A stretch of 7,515 nt of DNA from positions 1 to 7,515 of the forward strand of contig CAMZFJ010000078.1 in assembly GCA_947306025.1 (NCBI GenBank), given 5' to 3'. A program made the translations under genes and the position numbers. The stretch is from an uncultured Fibrobacter sp. GTDB taxonomy: Bacteria > Fibrobacterota > Fibrobacteria > Fibrobacterales > Fibrobacteraceae. A model generated the notes under the pieces. The model saw nothing but the letters and a program-made list of their open reading frames with translations, did no database searches and had not been told where the DNA came from. Each line of letters opens with the position of its first letter. Position 1 is the first letter of the stretch. Positions 1 to 5,927 of the stretch are shown here, one piece after another.

Positions 1-158
1 GCGGAAACCTGGACGAAGCGAATTCGGCAAAGTTGAACGAGCTTTTTGGCGAACTCAACGAAAAATTCCATCAGGCGTTCCTGATTGTAACGCACGATGA
101 AAAATTGGCCCAGTTTGCAAAACGACGCGTTGTGATGCATAATGGAGTGATTCAATGA
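1..158 (+). CDS. lolD: Lipoprotein-releasing ABC transporter ATP-binding protein, 3' end only (LolD-like)
   Basis: Only the last 51 codons are present (reading from base 3, stop TGA at 156-158). The fragment opens with GNLDE, the D-loop that follows Walker B in ABC ATPases; GNLD after the Walker B glutamate is typical of the LolD/MacB/FtsE group. Further on, FLIVTHDEKLAQFAKR contains the H-loop (switch) histidine, and the end, VVMHNGVIQ, is the usual last strand ('mDGkI'). LolD powers the LolCDE complex, which extracts lipoproteins from the inner membrane and passes them to LolA. The Walker A, Q-loop and signature motifs lie outside the window, so the subfamily rests on the C-terminal part alone; MacB-type or FtsE ATPases are the alternatives. 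ABC ATPase is nearly certain, LolD probable. No intrinsic terminator with a T tract follows; a heptad-repeat element comes next. Confidence 0.75.
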   Translation, partial: GNLDEANSAKLNELFGELNEKFHQAFLIVTHDEKLAQFAKRRVVMHNGVIQ

Positions 159-160
159 TG

Positions 161-253
161 AGTTCTAAGTTTGGAGTTACTAGTTACTAGGGTAGCTTCG
201 CGGTGTCTCGCTTCTTAAGTCTTCTAGTAACTATAGACTAGTAACTATTAACT
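161..253. repeat. Heptad-repeat inverted element upstream of clpC
   Basis: The left arm has four consecutive 7-bp units at 161-188, each beginning AGTT; the last two (175-181, 182-188) are identical AGTTACT. The right arm at 226-253 has four units on the opposite strand: AGTAACT, ATAGACT, AGTAACT, ATTAACT. Units 182-188 and 226-232 are exact reverse complements. The pairing extends to 182-192 with 222-232 (11 pairs including two G-T), and the AGT(T) core of each outer unit can also pair. The 29-bp loop (193-221) is not repetitive. The element fills most of the gap between the lolD stop and the clpC start. No T tract follows, so it is not a standard terminator. Confidence 0.75.
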
Positions 254-281
254 GAATTTTATTTTGTAATTTTAAAGCATT

Positions 282-2795
282 ATGGCAGATATTAACGGTA
301 TTTTTTCAGCGAAGGCGAAGGCCGCTCTGCAAGCGGCTCGTATTGCGGCACGCAATTTAGGTAGCGATTGTGTGACGGTGGAACATCTGTTGTTTGGTCT
401 TGTTCGCGAGGATTCTGGTGTAGCCTCCGAAACATTGAAAGCGCTTAAGGTCAACCTCACGGAACTGAGCGAAACGATCCAGCGCGCGTTGAGTACGAAT
501 GGTGGCCTTATGACGGTCGGTGGCGATGCCCACGGCGGTCTTTTGACGTTCACCGGCCAGTGCAAAGCGGTGCTTTACAATGCAGCCAAGATAGCTAAGG
601 AAGAAGGCGTCCAGTTTATTGGCCCGGAACATTTGATGCTTGCCATTTTGCAACAGACCGATTCCCCGGCTGCGGCAACGCTTTCGACGTACAATGTTAC
701 GTTTGAAAATTATCAAGAAATGCTGATGCAGATCAAGCGCCAGGCCGATGGTCAGCCGATGGATGATGGCCAGCCCGAAGATGAACCGCGTGAACGTTAT
801 ACGCAGGCTCGTCAGGCATCTCCGTCTCGTTCGAAGACTCCGATTCTTGAACATTTTGGTCGTGACCTTACAGCGATGGCTCGCGCAGGCAAGCTCGACC
901 CGATTATCGGCCGTGAAGCTGAAATCGAACGCTTGATCCAGATTCTTTGCCGTCGCAAAAAGAACAACCCGGTGCTCATCGGTGAACCGGGCGTGGGTAA
1001 GACCGCTATTATTGAAGGTCTTGCGCTCAAGATTGTGCAACGCAAAATTCCGGACCTTTTGGCGAACAAGCGCGTGGTGACGCTTGATGTCGCTGCAATG
1101 GTGGCTGGTACAAAGTATCGTGGCCAGTTCGAAGAACGCGTGAAGGGCCTTATTATGGAACTCCAGCGCGTTGGCAATTCCGTGATTCTCTTCATTGACG
1201 AGCTCCATACGATTGTAGGCGCAGGCGGCTCTGAAGGCAGCCTTGACGCTAGTAACATTTTCAAGCCGGCGCTTGCTCGTGGCGAACTCCAGTGCATTGG
1301 CGCGACGACGTTTGATGAATACCGCAAGTATATCGAAAAGGATGCAGCGCTCGAACGCCGTTTCCAGACGATTGTGGTGAACCCGCCGACGGTTGAAGAT
1401 TCTATCCAAATTTTGGATGGCCTCCGCCCGAAGTACGAACAACATCACAATGTGCATTACACGCCAGATGCTGTGCGTGCAGCCGTTGAACTGAGTGAAC
1501 GTTACATTAGCGAACGATTCTTGCCGGACAAGGCGATTGACGTGCTCGATGAAGCCGGCGCGCGAGTTCGTTTGAATTCCATCAAGATTCCGCAAGACTT
1601 GCAGAACATGGAAGACGAACTCGGTGAATGTCTCCAGAAGAAAGAAGAAGCGGTTGCCAATCAGGATTACGCCTCGGCAGCGGACTATCGCGCCCGCGAA
1701 GAAGATTTGCAGAACTTGATTGCGGAACGCAAAAAGCAGTTGCAAAATGAAAATACGGAAACGCCGATTGTCGATGATAACGTTATACGTGATGTTATCA
1801 GCAAGATGACGGGAATCCCGGTTCGCAGGCTCGGTGGCGAAGAAGCGCAAAAGCTGATCCACCTCGGCGATGAAATCAAGCAGCACGTGATTGGTCAGGA
1901 CCAAGCTGTTGATGCCATTGTGAAGTCGATTCGTCGTAGCCGTGCCGGCATCCGCAACAACAAGCGCCCGATGGGCAGTTTCCTCTTCCTTGGCCCGACG
2001 GGTGTGGGCAAGACGGAACTTGCGAAAGTGCTTTGCAAGGAACTCTTTGGCAGCGAAGATTCCCTTGTGCGTATCGACATGAGCGAATACATGGAAAAGC
2101 ATAGCGTGAGCCGATTGATCGGTGCGCCTCCGGGATACGTGGGCTTTGAAGATGGCGGTGGCCAGCTCAGCGAAAAGGTGCGCAAGCATCCGTATTCCGT
2201 GGTGCTCTTGGATGAAATCGAAAAGGCGCATCCGGACATTTACAACTTGCTCCTCCAGATTTTGGACGATGGCATTTTGACGGATAGCTATGGCCGCAAA
2301 ATCAACTTCAAGAATACGATTATCATCATGACGAGTAACGCCGGTGCCCGTGAAGTCCGCCATAGCAGTGGCATGGGCTTTACCAAGATGGGCGAGACGG
2401 ATGATTACGAACGCATGGAAACGGCTATTCGTGAAGAAGTTAAGCGCGTGTTCTCTCCGGAATTCTTGAACCGTGTCGACGAACAGATTGTGTTCCGCGC
2501 TCTTTCCAAGCATGACCTCGTTTCCGTTGTGGATATCCAGATGGGGGCCTTGCAGAAGAACCTTTCTGATCGCGGAATCCTCTTGGAAATGAGTCAGGAT
2601 GCCAAGGAATTTGTTGTAAACCACAATTACGATTCTTCCCTTGGTGCACGCCCCATTCGCCGTTCTATCCAGAATCTCGTGGAAGACGAAATCGCCGAAG
2701 GTCTTTTGCTCGGAACGATGACGGACTTCTCCACGATTACGGTAGACGTCGAAAACGGGAAACTCTCGTTTAAATGCGAGAAGATAAAATCTTAG
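282..2795 (+). CDS. clpC: ATP-dependent Clp protease ATP-binding subunit ClpC
   Basis: An 837-residue HSP100/Clp AAA+ unfoldase that forms a hexamer and threads substrates into ClpP in the cytoplasm. Domains: double Clp_N repeat (about 5-145); a charged, proline-containing linker (about 153-185); AAA D1 with Walker A GEPGVGKT at 234-241, Walker B ILFIDE ending D306-E307, and an ERR arginine finger at 358-360; a UVR coiled-coil insert (about 446-481); AAA D2 with Walker A GPTGVGKT at 571-578, Walker B ending D644-E645, NR at 730-731 and sensor-2 GAR at 788-790. The UVR insert and the lack of a long ClpB-type middle domain point to ClpC. MGF at 698-700 sits where ClpC proteins carry the ClpP-binding loop. 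All catalytic motifs look intact. The ATG at 282 is chosen because Clp_N begins a few residues later; its Shine-Dalgarno is weak. An adaptor such as McsB or MecA is not visible. Confidence 0.96.
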   Translation: MADINGIFSAKAKAALQAARIAARNLGSDCVTVEHLLFGLVREDSGVASETLKALKVNLTELSETIQRALSTNGGLMTVGGDAHGGLLTFTGQCKAVLYNAAKIAKEEGVQFIGPEHLMLAILQQTDSPAAATLSTYNVTFENYQEMLMQIKRQADGQPMDDGQPEDEPRERYTQARQASPSRSKTPILEHFGRDLTAMARAGKLDPIIGREAEIERLIQILCRRKKNNPVLIGEPGVGKTAIIEGLALKIVQRKIPDLLANKRVVTLDVAAMVAGTKYRGQFEERVKGLIMELQRVGNSVILFIDELHTIVGAGGSEGSLDASNIFKPALARGELQCIGATTFDEYRKYIEKDAALERRFQTIVVNPPTVEDSIQILDGLRPKYEQHHNVHYTPDAVRAAVELSERYISERFLPDKAIDVLDEAGARVRLNSIKIPQDLQNMEDELGECLQKKEEAVANQDYASAADYRAREEDLQNLIAERKKQLQNENTETPIVDDNVIRDVISKMTGIPVRRLGGEEAQKLIHLGDEIKQHVIGQDQAVDAIVKSIRRSRAGIRNNKRPMGSFLFLGPTGVGKTELAKVLCKELFGSEDSLVRIDMSEYMEKHSVSRLIGAPPGYVGFEDGGGQLSEKVRKHPYSVVLLDEIEKAHPDIYNLLLQILDDGILTDSYGRKINFKNTIIIMTSNAGAREVRHSSGMGFTKMGETDDYERMETAIREEVKRVFSPEFLNRVDEQIVFRALSKHDLVSVVDIQMGALQKNLSDRGILLEMSQDAKEFVVNHNYDSSLGARPIRRSIQNLVEDEIAEGLLLGTMTDFSTITVDVENGKLSFKCEKIKS

Positions 2796-2860
2796 TTATT
2801 GGTCATTAGTCGTTAGTCATTAGTTGTTGCTATGGCCAATGACCATTGACCAATGACCAA
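2794..2860. repeat. Heptad-repeat inverted element downstream of clpC
   Basis: The left arm reads as 7-bp units at 2794-2828: AGTTATT, GGTCATT, AGTCGTT, AGTCATT, AGTTGTT. The right arm (2836-2860) is the same family on the other strand; its reverse complement contains GGTCATT, GGTCAAT, GGTCATT. Positions 2799-2827 pair with 2832-2860 around a four-base loop (2828-2831). Of 29 positions, 21 are Watson-Crick, four G-T and four mismatched; the outer nine pairs are perfect. The clpC stop codon lies at its left edge. No T tract follows, so it resembles a structured repeat rather than a classical terminator. Confidence 0.8.
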
Positions 2861-2865
2861 ATTAC

Positions 2866-2871
2866 TATATT
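2866..2871 (+). promoter_or_regulatory. Possible -10 box (TATATT) for adk
   Basis: TATATT lies 38 bases before the adk start, immediately after the heptad element. The same hexamer occurs before both complete lipoprotein genes and before the TIGR02147 gene. No well-spaced -35 is evident: TTGACC at 2846-2851, inside the repeat arm, is only 14 bp away. It would give adk its own promoter, but read-through from clpC is equally possible. Confidence 0.35.
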
Positions 2872-2899
2872 TCGACCGGAATTTTAACAATCAACCTAT

Positions 2900-2903
2900 G
2901 AGG
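2900..2903 (+). promoter_or_regulatory. Ribosome binding site that decides the adk start
   Basis: GAGG lies six bases before ATG 2910. The competing in-frame ATGs at 2853 and 2898 have no comparable site, and the 2853 one falls within the repeat arm. Confidence 0.65.
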
Positions 2904-2909
2904 TTATCA

Positions 2910-3506
2910 ATGTCTCAGATTTCTGCTGTTCTTATCTTCGGTGCTCCGGGTTCTGGCAAGGGCACTGTGGGCGCAAAGCTCGCTGCTACGACCGCTCTCA
3001 AGCACCTCTCCACGGGCGACATCTTCCGTGGCATCGCTCCGTCTAGCGAATCCGGCAAGCTCCTTGCTTCTTACTCTAGCAAGGGCCTCCTCGTTCCTGA
3101 TGAAGCCACCGTTGAAATATTCGGCCGCTTTGTCGAAGGTCTCGTGAACACGAACAAGCTCAACCCGGAAAAGGACGTTCTCCTCCTCGACGGTATTCCT
3201 CGCACTGTTGCTCAGGTCGATCTCATCAAGCCGATCGTTGACGTGAAGCACATCTTCGTTCTCGACATCAAGGACGAAGAAACCATCGTTGCTCGCCTCC
3301 TCAACCGCGCCAAGATCGAAGGCCGCAAGGACGACGCCGACGTGAACGTTATCAAGAACCGCTTGAATGTTTACAAGGAATCCACCGCTAAGGTTCTCGA
3401 AAAGTACGATCCGAAGATCATCAGCCACATCGTTGGCGACAACACTCCGGACGAAGTCTTCCTCGACGTGCTCAAGGCATACGTGGACTTCACCAAGAAC
3501 GCTTAA
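2910..3506 (+). CDS. adk: Adenylate kinase, short-LID type
   Basis: 198 residues. Adenylate kinase converts ATP + AMP to 2 ADP in the cytoplasm and sets adenylate energy balance. Visible motifs in order: P-loop GAPGSGKGT at 11-19; LSTGDIFR at 33-40 (AMP-site T35 and R40); DGIPRT at 94-99 with Q102, the AMP adenine-binding position; and R129, R133, R139 and R151 in the RLLNR/GRKDD/NRL segment. GRKDD directly replaces the long zinc- or Ser-type LID of ~214-residue enzymes, so this is the short form seen in Bacteroidetes and in eukaryotic AK1. The usual DGFPRT has Ile for Phe. The frame is open back to an ATG at 2853, but that lies inside the heptad repeat; ATG 2910 has a GAGG site at 2900-2903 and begins right before the first beta strand. 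Codon choice is strongly biased (many CTC, GGC, AAG, GAA), as expected for a highly expressed gene. A related NMP kinase is the only realistic alternative. Confidence 0.92.
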   Translation: MSQISAVLIFGAPGSGKGTVGAKLAATTALKHLSTGDIFRGIAPSSESGKLLASYSSKGLLVPDEATVEIFGRFVEGLVNTNKLNPEKDVLLLDGIPRTVAQVDLIKPIVDVKHIFVLDIKDEETIVARLLNRAKIEGRKDDADVNVIKNRLNVYKESTAKVLEKYDPKIISHIVGDNTPDEVFLDVLKAYVDFTKNA

Positions 3507-3530
3507 TTTAAAGAAAAAAAGTTAACAAAG

Positions 3531-3558
3531 GCCCGGCTCTTTTGAGTCGGGCTTTTTT
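3531..3558 (+). terminator. Intrinsic terminator of adk
   Basis: A nine-pair stem (3531-3539 with 3544-3552, one G-T pair) closes a TTTT loop and is followed by six T residues. It starts 24 bases after the adk stop. Its inner 18 bases (3533-3550) recur exactly in the terminator at 4642-4669. Confidence 0.93.
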
Positions 3559-3568
3559 GTATATTGCG
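3556..3568 (+). promoter_or_regulatory. Promoter-like box for the lipoprotein gene at 3599
   Basis: The 13-mer TTTGTATATTGCG, with TATATT at 3560-3565 as a likely -10, overlaps the T tract of the adk terminator and lies 33 bases before the ATG. The identical 13-mer is at 4701-4713 before the next lipoprotein gene. A -35 at normal spacing would fall inside the terminator hairpin and is not recognisable. Confidence 0.5.
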
Positions 3569-3598
3569 AAAATTAGATGAATTTATGAGGCTTGGAAA

Positions 3599-4633
3599 AT
3601 GAGATTGTCGGTGTGTATGAATTCGTTGAAAATGCGTGGCTTAAATGTTCTTGTAATGCTGTTGCTGGCATTTGCGTTTACCGCATGCAATGAAGATAAG
3701 GATATAGCCAAAAATCATCGTGAGAATGTTGTGGAACCTTCTGTGATAGAGGTTCACCCAAAACCACGTGTACACCCACATCCCAAACCTGGTGTACGTA
3801 TTCATCCATCGCAATTTAGTTGGAGATTCCGTCCTGCTGATCGTCCTAAGATAAATTATCTTTTCCCGAAAGGCTCCATTGAAGATACTGTAAATTATAC
3901 TCCTGAAGAAAAAGCAAAGAATTACCAGAAAAGTTTTAAAATTTGGAGCGGCGTTTATAGGCTTAAATTACAAAAAACGGCTTCTGATACATCCTCTCTT
4001 AAATTAGATGAAAATTATGAAATCCCGTTTGTCGGGAAAAAATTGAAAATAGGGGATAACGAGTATAGCATTTTTGAAATGGTTGAACTCGTACAAAAAG
4101 AAAAAACGGCTTTGTTGAATGTAATCGCCTCGAAAATTAAGTGGAGCAACCTTTCTTTCCGATTGGATTTAAACGAATTGCGAAAAAGTATTGATTCTTT
4201 ACAAACTATTAAAGAATTGTTTTCTGAAATAGATTTTAAGATGGGTATAAGTGGTTATATCATTTCTAATAGATCAGAAATAAAATCTCATTCAATAGAC
4301 CTTTTGAATTTGGATACAAATGATCAATTTGTTGAATTTCCACTTTATAACAAGTTTTTTATAGAATATACTCCTAAAATAAAAAATCAGAAAGTTAAAT
4401 TAGGCAACCTTAGAACAGAAACCGAAGTGGATGCATCTATTTTGACGGAAAATACAATGCATTATGAAAATGAAAAGATTTTATTTTCATCTAACGTGAT
4501 ATCGGTTGTTTTGGATTTTCCGGGCATAACAGATGAAAAAACAGAGTCTTTGCCGATTGGTGTTAAGTGGGATTTTTTGAACATTTCTATAACGGGAAAT
4601 GGTGTTGTAGATAATGTTGGCGAGAAGAAGTGA
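3599..4633 (+). CDS. Putative lipoprotein of unknown function, AT-rich gene
   Basis: 344 residues; I do not recognise the family. An N-terminal segment with Arg/Lys and a hydrophobic run (about 15-27) ends in FTAC, so C30 is the likely lipidated cysteine. It is the only cysteine in the mature protein. The mature part starts with a charged stretch and then a His/Pro/Lys-rich segment at 53-70 with alternating HP and KP pairs. The remainder is rich in Lys, Glu, Ile and Leu, has no further membrane segment, and shows predicted strands near the end. The ATG at 3599 is chosen because GAGG at 3587-3590 precedes it by eight bases; in-frame ATGs at 3617 and 3632 lack such a site. The gene is strikingly AT-rich (about a quarter G+C over 4261-4380) compared with clpC and adk, which suggests different ancestry or weak codon selection. 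It has its own promoter-like box and terminator, so it is probably transcribed alone. Confidence 0.8.
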   Translation: MRLSVCMNSLKMRGLNVLVMLLLAFAFTACNEDKDIAKNHRENVVEPSVIEVHPKPRVHPHPKPGVRIHPSQFSWRFRPADRPKINYLFPKGSIEDTVNYTPEEKAKNYQKSFKIWSGVYRLKLQKTASDTSSLKLDENYEIPFVGKKLKIGDNEYSIFEMVELVQKEKTALLNVIASKIKWSNLSFRLDLNELRKSIDSLQTIKELFSEIDFKMGISGYIISNRSEIKSHSIDLLNLDTNDQFVEFPLYNKFFIEYTPKIKNQKVKLGNLRTETEVDASILTENTMHYENEKILFSSNVISVVLDFPGITDEKTESLPIGVKWDFLNISITGNGVVDNVGEKK

Positions 4634-4641
4634 TACTAAGT

Positions 4642-4669
4642 TCCGGCTCTTTTGAGTCGGATTTTTTTT
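4642..4669 (+). terminator. Intrinsic terminator of the AT-rich lipoprotein gene
   Basis: An eight-pair stem (4642-4649 with 4654-4661, one G-T pair) with a TTTT loop is followed by eight T residues, eight bases after the stop codon. The 18 bases at 4643-4660 are identical to 3533-3550 in the adk terminator. Confidence 0.92.
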
Positions 4670-4670
4670 G

Positions 4671-4690
4671 TTGTTTTATGTTGTTTTATG
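4671..4690. repeat. Perfect tandem 10-bp repeat
   Basis: TTGTTTTATG occurs twice back to back (4671-4680 and 4681-4690), between the terminator and the promoter-like box of the next gene. It looks like a slippage duplication. The second copy supplies TTGTTT at 4681-4686, 18 bp upstream of TATATT. Confidence 0.85.
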
Positions 4691-4713
4691 ATGCTGGCGA
4701 TTTGTATATTGCG
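4681..4713 (+). promoter_or_regulatory. Probable promoter of the serine-linker lipoprotein gene
   Basis: TTGTTT (4681-4686) as a weak -35 and TATATT (4705-4710) as -10 are separated by 18 bp. The -10 lies in the 13-mer TTTGTATATTGCG (4701-4713), shared exactly with 3556-3568. It is 35 bases before the ATG, leaving room for a leader with the strong ribosome binding site at 4734-4739. Confidence 0.55.
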
Positions 4714-4733
4714 CGATAACATGTAATTAAAAA

Positions 4734-4739
4734 AAGGAG
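4734..4739 (+). promoter_or_regulatory. Strong ribosome binding site
   Basis: AAGGAG, six bases before ATG 4746. It is one of the two clearest Shine-Dalgarno sites in the window and fixes the start of the serine-linker lipoprotein. Confidence 0.8.
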
Positions 4740-4745
4740 TTATTT

Positions 4746-5876
4746 ATGAATTATAAAAAAGTTGGTTTGGGTATTGCTCTTTCGACAGCGATGAGCTTTA
4801 TGGCTTGCGGAGATGATTCTTCAAATCCTATATCCAATAATACGGATAACATAGAATCGTCTTCTAGCGTGGACGGCGGCGCTCCGAAATCTAGTCCGTC
4901 TGAAAAAAGCTCTTCGAGCGTTGCAGGCAATGTTTCCAGCTCTTCTGTCGCACCGTCTAGCTCTTCTGTTGCCGAAGCAGAACCTTGCACTTTTGCGGCG
5001 ACAGACAATCTTTGGGAAATGTCGTACAAGGCAAGCAATAACAAGGGCAATGCCAATGTCAAGACCATCTATAAAATTGATGGTGAAGACCTTGTAATTC
5101 TCGATACAATCCGCTATACGGGTAAACAGGCTAGCATGATTTGCAGAATCGCTGATGGCGCTTCTGATTTTGGTTCCAGCGATGGTCAATTTGTTGGTGT
5201 GCAGTATTGCGACGGTAGCACGGTTGTCATTGCCGGTACGGTAACACAAAAGGGATACTTTGCAGCTAACGCTCGAGAAACGGTCCATGCCGCCGTGCAG
5301 AAAGCTTGTGGCGTAGCGGTTAACGGCGGCTCCTATGATAAGATTCCTCTTGCCACAAAGACAACTTGCGATTTCAAGGCCGAAGACAATGTGTGGTCTT
5401 ATTCTTATCTCGATGAAGGCTGGCGCGGTCAGGACAGCGTTGTCGTAATCCAGTCCTTCAATTTTGATAAAAAGTTGCGCGTGAAGGTCGAACAGCACCC
5501 GTTGCAGCATGCAGAATGCATCGCCAAGAACTTCACGGATATTTCTGGAAACAATTACTGCTCTGCTGAGGGCTTGATGGATGTTTCTTCTTCGGGTATT
5601 ACATCTGAAAAGGAATCTATGTACAATAGCGAACTCCGCATGTGCAAGGAAAAAATTCCGGCTGGCAGCGAAACGGAATCCAGCTCCAGCTCTGTAACGG
5701 ATGCTGAATCTAGCTCCAGCTCAGTTACTGCTTCGGGCGACATGGTTTCTTGCGATATCCCGGGTACTTTGGGCGAATGCCTCGAATACCCTGCCGGTAG
5801 CGATGAAGCTGTGCAGATGGCTTCGATGTGCGAATCTGTGCTCGAAGGAACGCTTGGCACTGGCTGCGCTAAGTAA
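4746..5876 (+). CDS. Lipoprotein with SSSSV linkers, duplicated four-Cys domain and Cys-rich C-terminal module
   Basis: 376 residues, probably anchored in the outer membrane. The signal peptide (1-20) ends in FMAC, making C21 the lipidated residue. A linker (about 22-80) carries four SSSSV blocks, the flexible spacer typical of Fibrobacter exported proteins. Then come two copies of one domain: copy 1 from C81 to C188, copy 2 from C208 to C300. Both open with C-x-F-x-A-x-D-N-x-W and hold four cysteines in similar order (81/133/155/188 and 208/258/272/300). A second linker has ESSSSSVT twice (311-318, 321-328). The C-terminal module (336-376) has four more cysteines (336, 345, 362, 374). Disulfide-stabilised surface domains are inferred; the ligand is unknown and I cannot assign a named family. 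The gene has its own promoter-like box and terminator. G+C is normal for the locus, unlike the gene upstream. Confidence 0.88.
   Translation: MNYKKVGLGIALSTAMSFMACGDDSSNPISNNTDNIESSSSVDGGAPKSSPSEKSSSSVAGNVSSSSVAPSSSSVAEAEPCTFAATDNLWEMSYKASNNKGNANVKTIYKIDGEDLVILDTIRYTGKQASMICRIADGASDFGSSDGQFVGVQYCDGSTVVIAGTVTQKGYFAANARETVHAAVQKACGVAVNGGSYDKIPLATKTTCDFKAEDNVWSYSYLDEGWRGQDSVVVIQSFNFDKKLRVKVEQHPLQHAECIAKNFTDISGNNYCSAEGLMDVSSSGITSEKESMYNSELRMCKEKIPAGSETESSSSSVTDAESSSSSVTASGDMVSCDIPGTLGECLEYPAGSDEAVQMASMCESVLEGTLGTGCAK
5676..5735 (+). repeat. Tandem 30-bp coding repeat (serine linker)
   Basis: Two adjacent ten-codon units encode ESSSSSVTDA and ESSSSSVTAS. The DNA copies differ at several synonymous positions (mixed TCC, AGC, TCT and TCA serine codons), so the peptide repeat is maintained by selection or is old. 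It joins the duplicated domain to the C-terminal Cys module. Confidence 0.75.
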
Positions 5877-5899
5877 ATTCAAAAAACGCGATTATAATT

Positions 5900-5927
5900 G
5901 CCTCGGATTTAATCCGGGGCTTTTTTT
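5900..5927 (+). terminator. Intrinsic terminator of the serine-linker lipoprotein gene
   Basis: A nine-pair stem (5900-5908 with 5912-5920, one T-G pair) with a three-base loop is followed by seven T residues, 23 bases after the stop codon. Its sequence differs from the two upstream terminators, which share a core. Confidence 0.92.

Noticed and set aside
161..253. Intrinsic terminator for lolD
   Set aside because: The strongest stem has a 29-base loop and no T tract follows, unlike the three clear terminators in this window. Some transcript shortening is still possible.
357..2624. A 755-codon open frame on the minus strand, antisense to clpC
   Set aside because: It is in exact codon register with clpC, so its stops would need sense codons TTA, CTA or TCA. 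clpC avoids these between 360 and 2624, and the frame closes at the sense TTA at 357-359. The translation has no recognisable motifs. It is a codon-bias shadow.
2794..2860. CRISPR-like array
   Set aside because: Units are 7 bp with no spacers, and the two arms are in opposite orientation. CRISPR repeats are longer, direct and separated by unique spacers.
2853..2909. Longer adk start at ATG 2853, adding 19 residues
   Set aside because: The extension lies within and just after the heptad-repeat arm, has no ribosome binding site and adds residues absent from adenylate kinases. ATG 2910 has GAGG at the right distance.
2907..3428. Minus-strand open frame antisense to adk
   Set aside because: Same cause: adk uses CTC and TCC/TCT codons and almost no TTA, CTA or TCA. 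The product has no family features.
4821..5510. 229-codon minus-strand open frame opposite the serine-linker lipoprotein
   Set aside because: Composition is Arg/Ala/Ile-rich with no motif, and it opposes a gene with a clear signal peptide, ribosome site and terminator.
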